Of a stretch of 64,000 nt of DNA, positions 28,694 to 37,910 are shown piece by piece (position 1 is the stretch's first letter; every line of letters starts with the position of its first letter). Under the pieces are notes generated by a model. It worked only from the letters and a program-made list of their open reading frames with translations, ran no database searches and had not been told where the DNA came from. This DNA comes from an uncultured Pseudokineococcus sp. (GTDB taxonomy: Bacteria > Actinomycetota > Actinomycetes > Actinomycetales > Quadrisphaeraceae): NCBI RefSeq assembly GCF_947495735.1, contig NZ_CANMAA010000001.1, positions 434,001 through 498,000 of the forward strand, read 5' to 3'. The translations under genes and the position numbers were made by a program.

Positions 28694-28945
28694 ATGGCGG
28701 CAGGCGACGGCAGGGCCACCTCGGGCGCGGGGCTCGGGGGCGGGGGGACCGCGGCGGGCAGGGCCCCCGCGCGCACCCAGCGGTGGGGCGTGCTGGTCGG
28801 TGCGCTGGTGGGCCTCGTCTTCGGGCTCGTCTTCTTCAGCGGTGACGGCCGCTCGCTGCTCGTGACCGGCGCCCTCTGCGTCCTGTTCGCGATCGTCGGG
28901 GCGGCGATCGGCCACTACGCCGTGCGCGGGCGCGAGCGGTCCTAG
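28694..28945 (+). CDS. Small two-helix membrane protein, unknown function
   Basis: Protein of 83 residues with a Gly/Ala-rich N-terminus, two hydrophobic segments (WGVLVGALVGLVFGLVFF and SLLVTGALCVLFAIVGAAIG) and a basic C-terminus (RGRERS). No family is recognised. The ATG at 28694 is preferred; the frame is open upstream to an ATG at 28571, which would add 41 basic residues. It lies between prpE and an oxidoreductase gene, with a 168-base leader of slightly lower GC. Confidence 0.6.
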   Translation: MAAGDGRATSGAGLGGGGTAAGRAPARTQRWGVLVGALVGLVFGLVFFSGDGRSLLVTGALCVLFAIVGAAIGHYAVRGRERS

Positions 28946-29050
28946 CGGTGCGGAGCCGGCGGCCGGGACCGACCGCGGGCGCCGGCTCGCCCGAGCACGC
29001 CAGCGGCGGCGCCGGGCGGGTGGGGGCCGGAGGGCCTCCCGCAGGGTGCC

Positions 29051-30499
29051 GTGCTTGACGCGGTGGTCGTGGGGTCGGGTCCGAACGGGCTGGCCGCCGC
29101 GCTGGTCCTGGCCCGGGCCGGGCTCGACGTGGAGGTGCTGGAGGCCGCCCCGACGGCCGGTGGAAGCGCTCGGACCGCGGAGCTGACCCTCCCGGGCTTC
29201 CTCCACGACCGGGGCTCGGCGGTGCACCCGATGGCGCTCGCCTCGCCGTTCCTGGCGAGCGTCGACCTGGCGGGCCTGGGCGCGGAGCTGCTCCAGCCGG
29301 AGGTCGCCTACGCCCACCCCCTCGACGGGGGGAGAGCCGCACTGGCCGTGCGCGACCTCGAGTCGACCGCGGAGGGCCTGGGGACGGACGGAGCGGCGTG
29401 GCTCCGGGTGTTCCGGCCGCTCGTCGAGCGGTGGCGGGGCGTCGTCGCGCTCGCCCTGGGGGACATGCGCAGCACACCTCCTGACCTCGCCGCCGCGTGG
29501 CGCTTCGGCCTCGCGGTGCTGGAGCAGGCAGGCCCTGCGCGCGGGGTCCGGTTCCGCGGAGAGGCAGCACGGGGCCTTCTCGCCGGAGTCGCGGCGCACG
29601 CCGCCGCGAGGCCGCGCGGCGTGGGGCCCGCCGGCGTGGCCGTCCTGCTCGCCGCCCTGGCGCACGCGGTCGGGTGGCCCGTCCCGCGCGGGGGCTCCCA
29701 GACGATCTCGGACGCTCTCGTGGGAGAGCTGCTCCAGCGGGGAGGGCGACTGCTCGTCGACACCCGGGTCGAGCGCCTGGAGGAGCTGCCCGCCGCGCGC
29801 GCCGTCCTGCTCGACGTCAGCCCCCGGGGACTGCTCAGCATCGCCGGCCCGCGGCTCCCCTGGTCCTACGCCGCTTGGCTGCGCCGCTACCGGTACCGGG
29901 CGGGCGCGGCTCCCGTCCACTTCGCTCTCAGCGGGCCGGTGCCGTGGAGCGCCGCGGGCGTGGGAGCCGCGGGGACCGTCCACCTCGGAGGACCCCGCGA
30001 GCAGGTGGACGCCGCCGAGGGGGAGGTCGCGGTCGGTCGCCACGCCGACCGACCGTTCGTCCTGGTCTCCCAGCCGTCCGTGGTCGACCCCGGCCGCGCC
30101 CCCTCCGGCTCCCACGTCCTGTGGACCTACGCGCACGTCCCGCTGGGCTCTCCCGTGGACGTCTCCGCGCGGGTGCAGGCGCAGGTGGAGCGCTTCGCGC
30201 CGGGGTTCGGCGACCTGGTCCTGGCCCGCACGTCGATCTCGGCCGCGCAGCTGGAGCGCGAGAACGCCAACCTGGTCGGCGGGGACGTGACCGCGGGCGC
30301 GGCCACCCCCTGGCAGCTGCTCTTCCGCCCGGTGCCCCGCTGGGACCCCTACCGGACGCCGGTCGAGGGCGTGTACCTGTGCTCGGCCGCCACCTCGCCG
30401 GGACCGGGCGTGCACGGCATGAGCGGCGTGCACGCCGCGCGCCGGGTGCTGCGGCAGCGGTTCGGCATCCGGGTCGGGCTCGACGGCGGGCGGCGCTAG
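29051..30499 (+). CDS. Phytoene-desaturase-like FAD-dependent oxidoreductase
   Basis: NAD(P)/FAD oxidoreductase of 482 residues. The dinucleotide fold is DAVVVGSGPNGLAAALVLARAGLDVEVLEA, followed by GGSARTAEL and, at the C-terminus, GVYLCSAATSPGPGVHGMSG, typical of the CrtI-like family. Widespread actinobacterial relatives have no known substrate; no carotenoid genes are nearby. It starts with GTG after a G-rich stretch. It precedes a 592-base gap and then the regulator of the putative RiPP cluster, so a link to that cluster is possible but unproven. Confidence 0.85.
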   Translation: MLDAVVVGSGPNGLAAALVLARAGLDVEVLEAAPTAGGSARTAELTLPGFLHDRGSAVHPMALASPFLASVDLAGLGAELLQPEVAYAHPLDGGRAALAVRDLESTAEGLGTDGAAWLRVFRPLVERWRGVVALALGDMRSTPPDLAAAWRFGLAVLEQAGPARGVRFRGEAARGLLAGVAAHAAARPRGVGPAGVAVLLAALAHAVGWPVPRGGSQTISDALVGELLQRGGRLLVDTRVERLEELPAARAVLLDVSPRGLLSIAGPRLPWSYAAWLRRYRYRAGAAPVHFALSGPVPWSAAGVGAAGTVHLGGPREQVDAAEGEVAVGRHADRPFVLVSQPSVVDPGRAPSGSHVLWTYAHVPLGSPVDVSARVQAQVERFAPGFGDLVLARTSISAAQLERENANLVGGDVTAGAATPWQLLFRPVPRWDPYRTPVEGVYLCSAATSPGPGVHGMSGVHAARRVLRQRFGIRVGLDGGRR

Positions 30500-31091
30500 G
30501 CGTGCTGCCCGGGGACGTCGCGTCGACCTGGTGGTGGGTGGGACCCCGCCGGCGGATGGCGCAGGGGGTCGGTGGTGACCGAACCGGTGGGGGAGGCGGG
30601 CCGCGCGTCGCGTCGACCGGCGTCACCCTCGGTGTGACGGGCGGTGACCGGTCCGCCGCGATGGTGCGGTGGAGGCGATCCTCCTCGCCGTCGGTCCGCG
30701 GCCGGTCGGGGAGTCTCCTCAACCGCGATGCCGAGGTCGGCGCACGCGGCCGCCCCGGCCGGAGCCCTGCGGGCTGAGCCGTCGCCGGGCAGCACCCGCT
30801 CGACGAGGCCCCGCGGGCAGCGGACCGGGGACGCCCGCGCCGGACCCCGGCGGCGGTGAGCGCGGTCTCGCCGGCCGAGATCTCGGCGTGGGGACCCCCG
30901 GACGTGGTCGTCAGTGACGGACTGCAGGAGAGCGGTGCCCGTCCGGGCCCCGTGGTGCTCGGTCCGGACCTCGTCGGGGGTGGCGGCGCGGTCGCGGTGG
31001 CCCGGGGCGCTCAGAGGTGCTCGCCCGGTGGGCACGACGCGCTCGCACGCCCAGGTCGCGCTCACGTGACCGACGTCCCCGGGCGGTGCAG
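30500..31091. other. 592-base gap without a supported gene
   Basis: Frames here read as Arg/Pro/Gly-rich low-complexity peptides without recognised families, and codon use does not match the real genes. A small hairpin, CGTCAC/GTGACG, sits near 30620-30640. The gap separates the oxidoreductase gene from the convergent MerR-type regulator. It may be decayed DNA, but no gene remnant was identified. Confidence 0.4.
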
Positions 31092-32120
31092 CTACCGGGG
31101 TCCGGACACCGGCCCGGCCGCGGCGCCCCGGACGCCCGCGGAGGACGGCGGGCGCGGGCCCGCCCGGCGCCGCGGAGCAGCCGTCAGCCCGTCCACGGCG
31201 TCGCCGCCGGCGAGGGGCTCGTGCGGTGCCCGCCGCCCTCCGGCCGGGAGGTGCCCCAGGCCCGGACCGCGGACCTCGGGGAGCGCGGCGACCGCTGCCC
31301 GCTGAGCGGGCGCCACCACGGCCCCACCGGCGACGACCCACGGCAGGGGCGCCACCCCGGCGAGGAGGGCCTCGTCGGACGCGTGGCGCCGGATCGCCAG
31401 GACCATGGTGGTGGCGACGACCTCCTGGACCCCGCTGCGTCGGTCACCTCCCGCCGGCACGTGGGTGTCGATCCACCCCAGCACCTCCTTGGCCAGCGGG
31501 GAGAGCCCCTCCAGCAGCCGGCACAGGACGGCGGTCGCCGTCGTCTGGTCCGCGCCCAGCTCGACGAGGCGGGAGACGGCGCGCAGGGCCTCGGGTTCGA
31601 GGACCTCCCAGCAGCCGTCGACGCCGGCCCGCAAGACGCCGATGCGCTGCAGCACGTCGACGGCCGCCGGGCTGGTCACGTCGAGGCGCTCGAGGAGCCG
31701 CTGCTCGGGGGAGGCGTCCTCCGCAACGACGTCGGCCGCCGGGTCCCCCAGCGTCACCTGGATGGCCGCGAGGTTGAACCCGCGCCGCTGCATGAGCTGG
31801 ATGGCCCGGATCCGCTCGACGTGCGCGGCGCTGTACCGGGCGCACCGGTTGTGTCGGCTCGGCGGGGACAGGAGGCCGCGCGCCTGGTAGGCGCGCACGT
31901 TGCGCACCGACATGCCGACCAGCGCTGCGACCTCGGCGACCGTGTAGCCGTCGCAGCCGTCGGGGTCCAGCGGGCCGTCGACGACCGCGTCCAGCACTGG
32001 TGGCAGCCGGGTCGGGGCGTCCGGGCGGGCGGCGCGGGCCGGGGACCGGCGACCCCCGGACGACGGTGGTCCGGTCCCTCGCTCGCGACCAGCCCCGCCA
32101 GCGCCTGTCGACACGCTCAC
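31092..32120 (-). CDS. MerR-family transcriptional regulator
   Basis: Protein of 342 residues. A winged-helix MerR DNA-binding domain at about residues 60-125 contains YTVAEVAALVGMSVRNVRAYQARGLLSPPSRH and the conserved RYSAAHVERIRAIQLM...GFNLAAIQ. The N-terminal ~50 residues are Gly/Pro-rich. The C-terminal ~200 residues are helical and resemble no metal-binding tail, so a small-molecule or peptide effector is possible. GTG at 32120 follows GGGGGGACGC. It is divergent from the methyltransferase operon across 414 bases, which makes it the likely regulator of that operon. Confidence 0.85.
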   Translation of the reverse strand: MSVSTGAGGAGRERGTGPPSSGGRRSPARAARPDAPTRLPPVLDAVVDGPLDPDGCDGYTVAEVAALVGMSVRNVRAYQARGLLSPPSRHNRCARYSAAHVERIRAIQLMQRRGFNLAAIQVTLGDPAADVVAEDASPEQRLLERLDVTSPAAVDVLQRIGVLRAGVDGCWEVLEPEALRAVSRLVELGADQTTATAVLCRLLEGLSPLAKEVLGWIDTHVPAGGDRRSGVQEVVATTMVLAIRRHASDEALLAGVAPLPWVVAGGAVVAPAQRAAVAALPEVRGPGLGHLPAGGRRAPHEPLAGGDAVDGLTAAPRRRAGPRPPSSAGVRGAAAGPVSGPR

Positions 32121-32534
32121 GCGTCCCCCCGCCGCCGGTCGCAGCCCGACCGGCCGTGTTCGTCAGCCGCACCCCCGGCTTCCTGTCCGCAACGTACTCA
32201 GAAGGGGACCAAACGATCAAGAGATCACGAGATGGAGGAACGGTGGCGCGGTCCGCCGTGCCGGGGGGGGGCGGTGCGACACGGCGGTGGCCGAGCGGCG
32301 GCTCCGCTCGGTGGCACACCGGCGGCCCCGGGCCCGACGGTGACACCGACCGCTGGCACGCCAGTGCCGCAACCGCCGGCTCTCGTGGCATCGCGCCCGG
32401 GCTCTGGTCACCGACTCGCGGCTGCTGTTGCGTGAGCCGGACCCGGGCACCAGCCAGGTGCGGGGTGACGGGCCGGGCGGTGGCGTCGGCGAGGGGTCCG
32501 CGCCACGGGTCGCAGGAGCAGAAGAGGAGCGCAC
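32121..32534. promoter_or_regulatory. 414-base divergent control region of the RiPP cluster
   Basis: No gene is supported. The stretch 32185-32245 is clearly poorer in GC than its surroundings (GCAACGTACTCAGAAGG and AAACGATCAAGAGATCACG) and contains GATC-AAGA-GATC, making it the best place for promoter and MerR-operator elements. No exact -35/-10 pair was recognised. A run of G residues lies near 32264. The methyltransferase start is preceded by GAGGAG close to 32525. Confidence 0.45.
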
Positions 32535-33308
32535 GTGGTGGTCCAGGACCAGTCCACGCGGTACGGCGCCCAGTACGCCGGCGTCTACGACCTGATCTTC
32601 CAGCGGGACGCGGCTGCCGAGGAGACCGCGGACATGCTCTTCCGGCTCGCCGGCGGCGGTCGCCCGACGGTCGTCGAACTCGGCGTCGGCACCGGCCGGA
32701 TCGCGCTCCCGCTCGCTCGTCGGGGCGCCCGGGTCATCGGCGTCGACACCTCTCGGGAGCTCCTGGGGCTGGCCCGAGAGGCCGCTGAGCTGGACCAGCT
32801 CCCCGTCCAGCTGGTGCTCGCGGACATGCGCTCGTGGACCGCGGAGGTCCGGGCCGACCTCACGTACTGCGTGTGCGCCACGATCTCCATGCTCGCGACG
32901 GCGGCCGAGCAACTGCGCACCCTCGGGCGAGCCGTGGCGTCGACGCGTCCCGGGGCCCACGTCGTCGTGGAGACGCACAACCCCGCGTACGTCGCCGCGC
33001 TCCACGCCGACCGCGAGTCGGTCGACGTCCCCGTGCCGGTGAGCGGGCTGGTCGAGGGCATGGTCATGCACAGCCGAGCCCCCTCGCCCGATGGCCTCTG
33101 GCAGGTCACGAGCTCCTGGAGCGATGGATCGGAGCGTCTCTCGGCCGAGGAGTTCAGCCGGCTCACGACCCCTGATGACCTGGAGGCCCTCGCCCTCGAG
33201 GTGGGCCTGGTGCCCGTAGCCCGGTCGGGGGACTTCCGCGGCGGGCCGGTCGAGCCGACGAGCGCCACCTACGTCAGCACCTTCCGAGTGGGAGAGGACA
33301 TCCGATGA
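32535..33308 (+). CDS. SAM-dependent methyltransferase of the RiPP cluster (CypM-like role)
   Basis: Class I SAM methyltransferase of 257 residues. Motif I is VVELGVGTGRIALPLA, followed by VIGVDTSRELLGLAR and LADMRSW. The N-terminal YAGVYDLIFQRD helix fits small-molecule and peptide N-methyltransferases. As first gene of the operon with an exporter and short peptides, it most likely methylates the peptide N-terminus, as CypM does in cypemycin (alpha-N,N-dimethylation); this is inference from context. GTG start after GAGGAGCGCAC. Its stop overlaps the exporter ATG (ATGA). Confidence 0.85.
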   Translation: MVVQDQSTRYGAQYAGVYDLIFQRDAAAEETADMLFRLAGGGRPTVVELGVGTGRIALPLARRGARVIGVDTSRELLGLAREAAELDQLPVQLVLADMRSWTAEVRADLTYCVCATISMLATAAEQLRTLGRAVASTRPGAHVVVETHNPAYVAALHADRESVDVPVPVSGLVEGMVMHSRAPSPDGLWQVTSSWSDGSERLSAEEFSRLTTPDDLEALALEVGLVPVARSGDFRGGPVEPTSATYVSTFRVGEDIR

Positions 33309-35266
33309 GGACCACGTCGGCGGGCGAGCGCTCGAGGACGAGCAGGCGCGCGCTGCGGCGCGCCCGCGACGGGACGGCACCGCGCACAGGTCTGCAGGCG
33401 CTGCGACAGCTGCTGGTGCACGTGCGGCCGGTGCGGGCGGTCCTGCTCGCCGGGCTCCTGCTGCTGGTCGTCTCGACGCTCGTGGCCCTGGTGCAGCCGC
33501 TGGCGGCCCAGGCGATCCTCGACGGGCTCACGGCCGGGGGGGAGCTGAGAGGGCCCGTGCTCCTCCTCGTCGCGGTGGTGCTGCTGTCCGCCGTGACGCA
33601 GGGCTTCGGGAACTACCTGGTCCTGCGCGGTGCCGAAGACGTGGTCCTCGGCTCGCGCCGGCGTCTCGTGTCCCAGATCTTCGACCTGTCCCTGGGCGGC
33701 ATGCGCGGTCAGTCACCAGGGGATCTCATGTCGCGCGTGACGTCGGACACGGCGCTCATACGCCAGGTCTGCGTGTCCTCGATGGTGCAGTTCGTCACGG
33801 GGTCGGTGGCCCTGGTCGGCGCCGTCGTGCTCATGCTGACGCTCGACGTCGTGCTCCTCGCCGTGACGGTCGCCGTCGTGCTCGTCCCCGCCGGGCTGCT
33901 GGGCGTGATCATGCCGCGCGTGCGACGAGCGGCGCGCGAGACGCAGGAGGCCGTCGGGCGGATGGGCAGCGAGCTCGAGCGCGTGCTCGGGGCCTTCACG
34001 ACGCTGAAGGCGTCCGCAGCCGAGGACGAGGAGGACGAGCGCTTCCGGGCGACCAGCCGGCGCGCCCGCGACGCCGGCGTGCGGTCGTCGCTGTGGACGG
34101 CGCTCGCCGCCATGACCTCGGCACTGTCCGTCCAGGCGGCCTTCCTCGTGGTGCTGGGCGTCGGCGCGCTCCGCGTCCAGTCGGGGGCCATGACCGTCCC
34201 CGTCCTCATCGCCTTCCTGCTGTACGCCATGCAGCTGTCCGCACCGGTCGTGCAGCTGACCGCGGCGGTCTCGTCCTTCCAGACGGGGCGCGCTGCGCTC
34301 GAGCGCGTCGCCGAGGTCGAGAGCATGGAGCGGGAGATGGACGTCGAGGACTTCCGCCCGGCCGACGGCGGCGCCGTCGCCGAGCTCCCCGTCGCCGAGC
34401 GCGCGCCGGGCTCGCTCGCGGCCCTCGGCCCCATCTCCTGGAGTCCCGCGGCGGAGCTGCACGACGTGACCTTCCGCTACCCGGACGCCGAGGAGCCAGC
34501 GCTGCGAGACCTGTCGGTCACCATCCCCGAGCGCGGCACGACGGGCGTCGTCGGACCCTCCGGCTCGGGGAAGTCGAGCATCCTCCGGCTGCTCAAGGGG
34601 TTCTTCCCGGTCGAGGCCGGGCAGGTCGTCGTCGGGGGCAGGGACCTCGTCGAGTGGGACCTCACGGAGCTGCGCCAGCACACCGCCTACGTCGAGCAGG
34701 AGACGCCCGTCCTCGCCGGGTCGCTGCGCGACAACCTCGAGTACGGCCTCGAGGACGTCGACGACGAGCGGCTGCGGGCCGTCCTCGTCACCGTCCGCCT
34801 CCACGAGCGGTTCGCCGCTCCGGGCGCGCTGGACGCCGAGCTCGGCCACCGCGGGGCCTCGCTGTCCGGCGGGGAGCGGCAGCGCATCGCCATCGCCCGC
34901 GCCATCCTGCGCGAGCCGAGGCTCCTCCTCCTCGACGAGGCGACGTCGCAGCTGGACGCCCGCACGGAGGCGGTGATGCGCGACGTCGTGGCCGACCTCG
35001 CCCGGCACATGTCGGTCGTCGTGGTCGCGCACCGCCTCTCGACGGTGGTCGACGCCGAGCAGATCGTCGTGCTGGAGGCCGGCCGGCAGCGAGCGGTCGG
35101 CCGCCACCAGGAGCTCGTGGAGCGCGACGAGGTCTACCGGCGGCTCGTGCAGGAGCAGACGCTCCCGGCGAGCGCGGGGCCCTCGCTCCTGGGGCCGCCC
35201 CCGCCCGCACCACCGGGTTCCACCGCCACCGCCACATCCGTCCCCTCGTCCGTGGAGGCCCCGTGA
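33305..35266 (+). CDS. ABC transporter, fused permease-ATPase (peptide exporter)
   Basis: Half-transporter of 653 residues. An Arg-rich N-terminus is followed by about six transmembrane helices (residues ~44-290) and an ATPase domain with Walker A GPSGSGKSS (~416), signature LSGGERQR (~520), Walker B LLLLDEATSQLD (~540) and the H-loop VVVAHRLS (~572). No C39 peptidase domain is present, so leader removal must be done elsewhere. It overlaps the methyltransferase at the start and the hydrolase fusion at the end (GTGA). In this context it likely exports the mature peptide, as CypT-type transporters do. Confidence 0.9.
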   Translation: MRTTSAGERSRTSRRALRRARDGTAPRTGLQALRQLLVHVRPVRAVLLAGLLLLVVSTLVALVQPLAAQAILDGLTAGGELRGPVLLLVAVVLLSAVTQGFGNYLVLRGAEDVVLGSRRRLVSQIFDLSLGGMRGQSPGDLMSRVTSDTALIRQVCVSSMVQFVTGSVALVGAVVLMLTLDVVLLAVTVAVVLVPAGLLGVIMPRVRRAARETQEAVGRMGSELERVLGAFTTLKASAAEDEEDERFRATSRRARDAGVRSSLWTALAAMTSALSVQAAFLVVLGVGALRVQSGAMTVPVLIAFLLYAMQLSAPVVQLTAAVSSFQTGRAALERVAEVESMEREMDVEDFRPADGGAVAELPVAERAPGSLAALGPISWSPAAELHDVTFRYPDAEEPALRDLSVTIPERGTTGVVGPSGSGKSSILRLLKGFFPVEAGQVVVGGRDLVEWDLTELRQHTAYVEQETPVLAGSLRDNLEYGLEDVDDERLRAVLVTVRLHERFAAPGALDAELGHRGASLSGGERQRIAIARAILREPRLLLLDEATSQLDARTEAVMRDVVADLARHMSVVVVAHRLSTVVDAEQIVVLEAGRQRAVGRHQELVERDEVYRRLVQEQTLPASAGPSLLGPPPPAPPGSTATATSVPSSVEAP

Positions 35267-37125
35267 TCCCTGTCCGAGCGCTGTCGTCCCTGGTGCGTGC
35301 GGCGACGGCACCCCCGGGCGCGACCCGCGGCGGCGCCCTCGCCGCGACCGAGCGCATCTCCGCCGTCACCCATCTGCTCATCAGCAGCGAGCACCTCGCC
35401 CGGCCCGGTCTGCGCCAGGCGTCCGGGCTCAACGACTGGTCGCTGTCCGGCCTCGGGCTCGAGCAGCGGTCACCGCTGCTGGCAAGGGTGATGCGCGTCG
35501 TCGCGGACGACCGGGTCACCACGCTGCTCAGCGCCGCCCGGGCCGCCTCCGCGCTCGTGCTGCTGAGCCCCGTCCGCGACCCGAGGCTGCGGTGCGGCGC
35601 GGACGCGGTCGCCGCCGGCGCAGCGGTCCTGCTCCACCCCCGTCTGCGCTACGGCACCGACGGGTCCGACCAGGTGAGCGTCCTGGTGCAGGTGGCAGCC
35701 GCGACCGCGCGCGCGGCAGGGGCTCGCACCAGGGTCGTCGACGCGGCCCTGTGGGGCGTGGCCCTGCAGGCGACCCTCTCCTACGCGGCGTCGGGCTGGG
35801 TGAAGCTGGCGGGCGCGTCGTGGCGCAGCGGCGAAGCCCTGCCGGGGGTCATGCGCACGGCGACCTACGGCAACCCGGACGTCTGGCGGCTGGCGCGGTC
35901 GTACCCCGCCGTCGCGCGCGTCCTGGGCGCCGGCATGCTCGCCCTGGAGTGCACCTTCCCCCTGGCGTACGTGGCCGGCGGGCGCCTCGCCCGCCCCTAC
36001 GTGGCGTCCGCCGCGTGCTTCCACCTGACCGTCGCGCGCATCATGGGGCTCGGGCGCTTCGTCCCCTCGTTCCTGTCCATGCACCCGGCGGTCCTCTACA
36101 CCGCCCGGCGCCGGTCGGGCACCGGTTCGCCGGTCGACCCCCGCCGCGACGACGCCGTCCCGGTCGCCGCGGCGGTGGCGGTGGCCGCTGTCGCCGCGCG
36201 CGGCCTGGCGGTCCGCCTCGCGGACGAGCGGCTGCTGGACCGTCCGCGTCCCGGCGAGCAGCGGTTCACCACCCGCAGCGGCAACGAGCTCCGGTACGTG
36301 GAGCAGGGGCCGACGGGGACGGAGGTCGTCTTCATCCTCGAGAACGGCATGGCGTCGACCACGGAGCACTGGTCCTGGGTGGTCGACGACCTGCGGCGCG
36401 ACCACGCCGTCGTCACCTACGACCGGGCCGGTTACGGGGCCTCGTCCTGGCGCTGCGGCACCGTCCGCTCGCTGGCGGGCATCGCCGACGAGTCGCGCCA
36501 GCTGGTCGAGCACGTCGCCCGGGGCCGACGCGTCGTCCTGGTGGGCCATTCCCTCGGTGGCTACCTGATGATGCTGGCGTCCCGGGGCGTGGCCGCCGAC
36601 GTCGTCGGACTGGGTCTGGTGGACACCAGCCACCCCGACGAGCTGGTGCTGTCCGAGAAGCAGGCCCGTGGCGCGCGACACCTCGACGAGGTGCTCCCGG
36701 TCATGGCGCACTCCCTGGACCTGGGATGGGGCGCACTCCTGCGACCACCGGACTTCCTTAACCGGCTCCCGGCGGCCGCGCGGCGCCGGGCCGTGGCCCA
36801 GTACCGCACCAGCCGTCTGTGGCGGGCCGGGCGCCGCGAGTGGGCGGCGACCCGGGTCGAGTTCGAGGTCTCCCCTGGCCTGCCCCCGCTGACCGCACCG
36901 GTGCAGGTGGTCAGCGCGGCGAGGACGGTCGCGACCGACGGCGTGCAGGAGGACCTCTACCGGCGCATCCTCGCTGCCGCGCCGGCCGGCGGCTTCCACG
37001 TCGTGCCCGGCTGCGACCACGACAGCATCCTCAGCGACCGCACTGCCGCGCGTCAGGTCGCGGAGGTCCTCCGGGCGTCGGTGGCGGGGCACGTGCGGGC
37101 GTGCCTCCAGGAGGTGCCGGCATGA
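35263..37125 (+). CDS. HTTM-like membrane domain fused to alpha/beta hydrolase (linaridin LinH-like)
   Basis: Fusion of 620 residues. Residues ~1-320 contain several membrane segments with GWVKLAGASWRSGEALPGVMRT, NPDVWRLARSYP and FHLTVARIMGLGRF, a pattern like HTTM/vitamin-K-dependent-carboxylase-like proteins. Residues ~330-620 form an alpha/beta hydrolase with LVGHSLGGYLMM (nucleophile Ser near 427) and VPGCDHDSIL (His near 585). Combined membrane/hydrolase proteins are, from memory, a hallmark of linaridin clusters (CypH, LegH), where they have been tied to peptide maturation including epimerisation. GTG start overlaps the exporter stop; GGAGG is upstream. The exact reaction here is unknown. 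Confidence 0.78.
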   Translation: MIPVRALSSLVRAATAPPGATRGGALAATERISAVTHLLISSEHLARPGLRQASGLNDWSLSGLGLEQRSPLLARVMRVVADDRVTTLLSAARAASALVLLSPVRDPRLRCGADAVAAGAAVLLHPRLRYGTDGSDQVSVLVQVAAATARAAGARTRVVDAALWGVALQATLSYAASGWVKLAGASWRSGEALPGVMRTATYGNPDVWRLARSYPAVARVLGAGMLALECTFPLAYVAGGRLARPYVASAACFHLTVARIMGLGRFVPSFLSMHPAVLYTARRRSGTGSPVDPRRDDAVPVAAAVAVAAVAARGLAVRLADERLLDRPRPGEQRFTTRSGNELRYVEQGPTGTEVVFILENGMASTTEHWSWVVDDLRRDHAVVTYDRAGYGASSWRCGTVRSLAGIADESRQLVEHVARGRRVVLVGHSLGGYLMMLASRGVAADVVGLGLVDTSHPDELVLSEKQARGARHLDEVLPVMAHSLDLGWGALLRPPDFLNRLPAAARRRAVAQYRTSRLWRAGRREWAATRVEFEVSPGLPPLTAPVQVVSAARTVATDGVQEDLYRRILAAAPAGGFHVVPGCDHDSILSDRTAARQVAEVLRASVAGHVRACLQEVPA

Positions 37126-37859
37126 GCGCTGCGTCGGTCCTCGGCCGGGGCGCCGAGGTCGTGGTCCCGGTGGCCGTGGCCGGGTGGTGCGCCGTCACCG
37201 TCGTCAGCCAGCACCCGAACCGGGCCTTCGACCGGTTCCGCGGTGGCGTCCTCACGAGCGCCCTGCTCCCGAACTGGCGGTTCTTCGCGCCGGAGCCCGC
37301 GATGCACGACTTCCGGCTGCTGCACCGGTGCCTCCGGGAGGACGGCACGCAGACCACGTGGGAGGACACCCACGACATCGCCCCGAGGACGTGGCAGAAC
37401 GCCTTCTGGTTCCCCGAGCGCCGTCGCGACAAGGCCCTCATCGACCTGTGCAACGAGTTGCTCACGCACGTCCAGCAGATGAGCGCCGAGGACCTCCCGG
37501 GCACGATCGCCTACCAGCTGCTCCGACGTTTCGTCGCCCGCGAGGTGCGGGCGCGCGAGGCGCTGCAACCCGGCGGGGCGCCGGTCGTGGGGCTCCAGTT
37601 CCTCGTGGTCCGCGACGCCGGGCACGACGAGGAGCCCGACCCCGAGTACCTGCTGGTCTCCCGGTTCGAGGAGATCGCCGCCACCGCCCCGGGCTCCGCG
37701 GCAGCGAGGACCCGCGTCGCCGAGCGGGCGTCGTCGCCCGCCGGGCCGGTACCGCGCACGACGTCCCGACCGCGGTCCGCCGCGGCGGGGACCACCAGCT
37801 CGGCCACGGACGAGCGGCGCGCCGGTGGCGCCCGGCCGTCCCGGGTCGTCACCGCGTGA
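37122..37859 (+). CDS. DUF5819-like small membrane protein of the RiPP cluster
   Basis: Protein of 245 residues with one N-terminal membrane segment (VVVPVAVAGWCAVTVVS) and the motif LLPNWRFFAPEPAMHDFRLLHRC, which resembles the NWxFFAPxP hallmark of DUF5819-type proteins often encoded beside HTTM proteins. The last ~65 residues are Ser/Arg/Ala-rich and likely disordered. The ATG overlaps the stop of the hydrolase fusion (ATGA), indicating an obligate partner. No catalytic residues are evident. It is followed after 51 bases by the first precursor peptide. Confidence 0.75.
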   Translation: MSAASVLGRGAEVVVPVAVAGWCAVTVVSQHPNRAFDRFRGGVLTSALLPNWRFFAPEPAMHDFRLLHRCLREDGTQTTWEDTHDIAPRTWQNAFWFPERRRDKALIDLCNELLTHVQQMSAEDLPGTIAYQLLRRFVAREVRAREALQPGGAPVVGLQFLVVRDAGHDEEPDPEYLLVSRFEEIAATAPGSAAARTRVAERASSPAGPVPRTTSRPRSAAAGTTSSATDERRAGGARPSRVVTA

Positions 37860-37910
37860 GGGGCGCCAGGGCCCACCACGAGCAGCACCCACCACAGGAG
37901 GAGAGAGCAC

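Noticed and set aside
30644-31305. Small plus-strand frames in the gap after the oxidoreductase gene
   Set aside because: They are compositionally biased, lack ribosome sites and match no family.
31017-32435. Plus-strand 472-codon frame opposite the MerR gene
   Set aside because: It is antisense to a regulator with a clear MerR domain and has no recognisable family.
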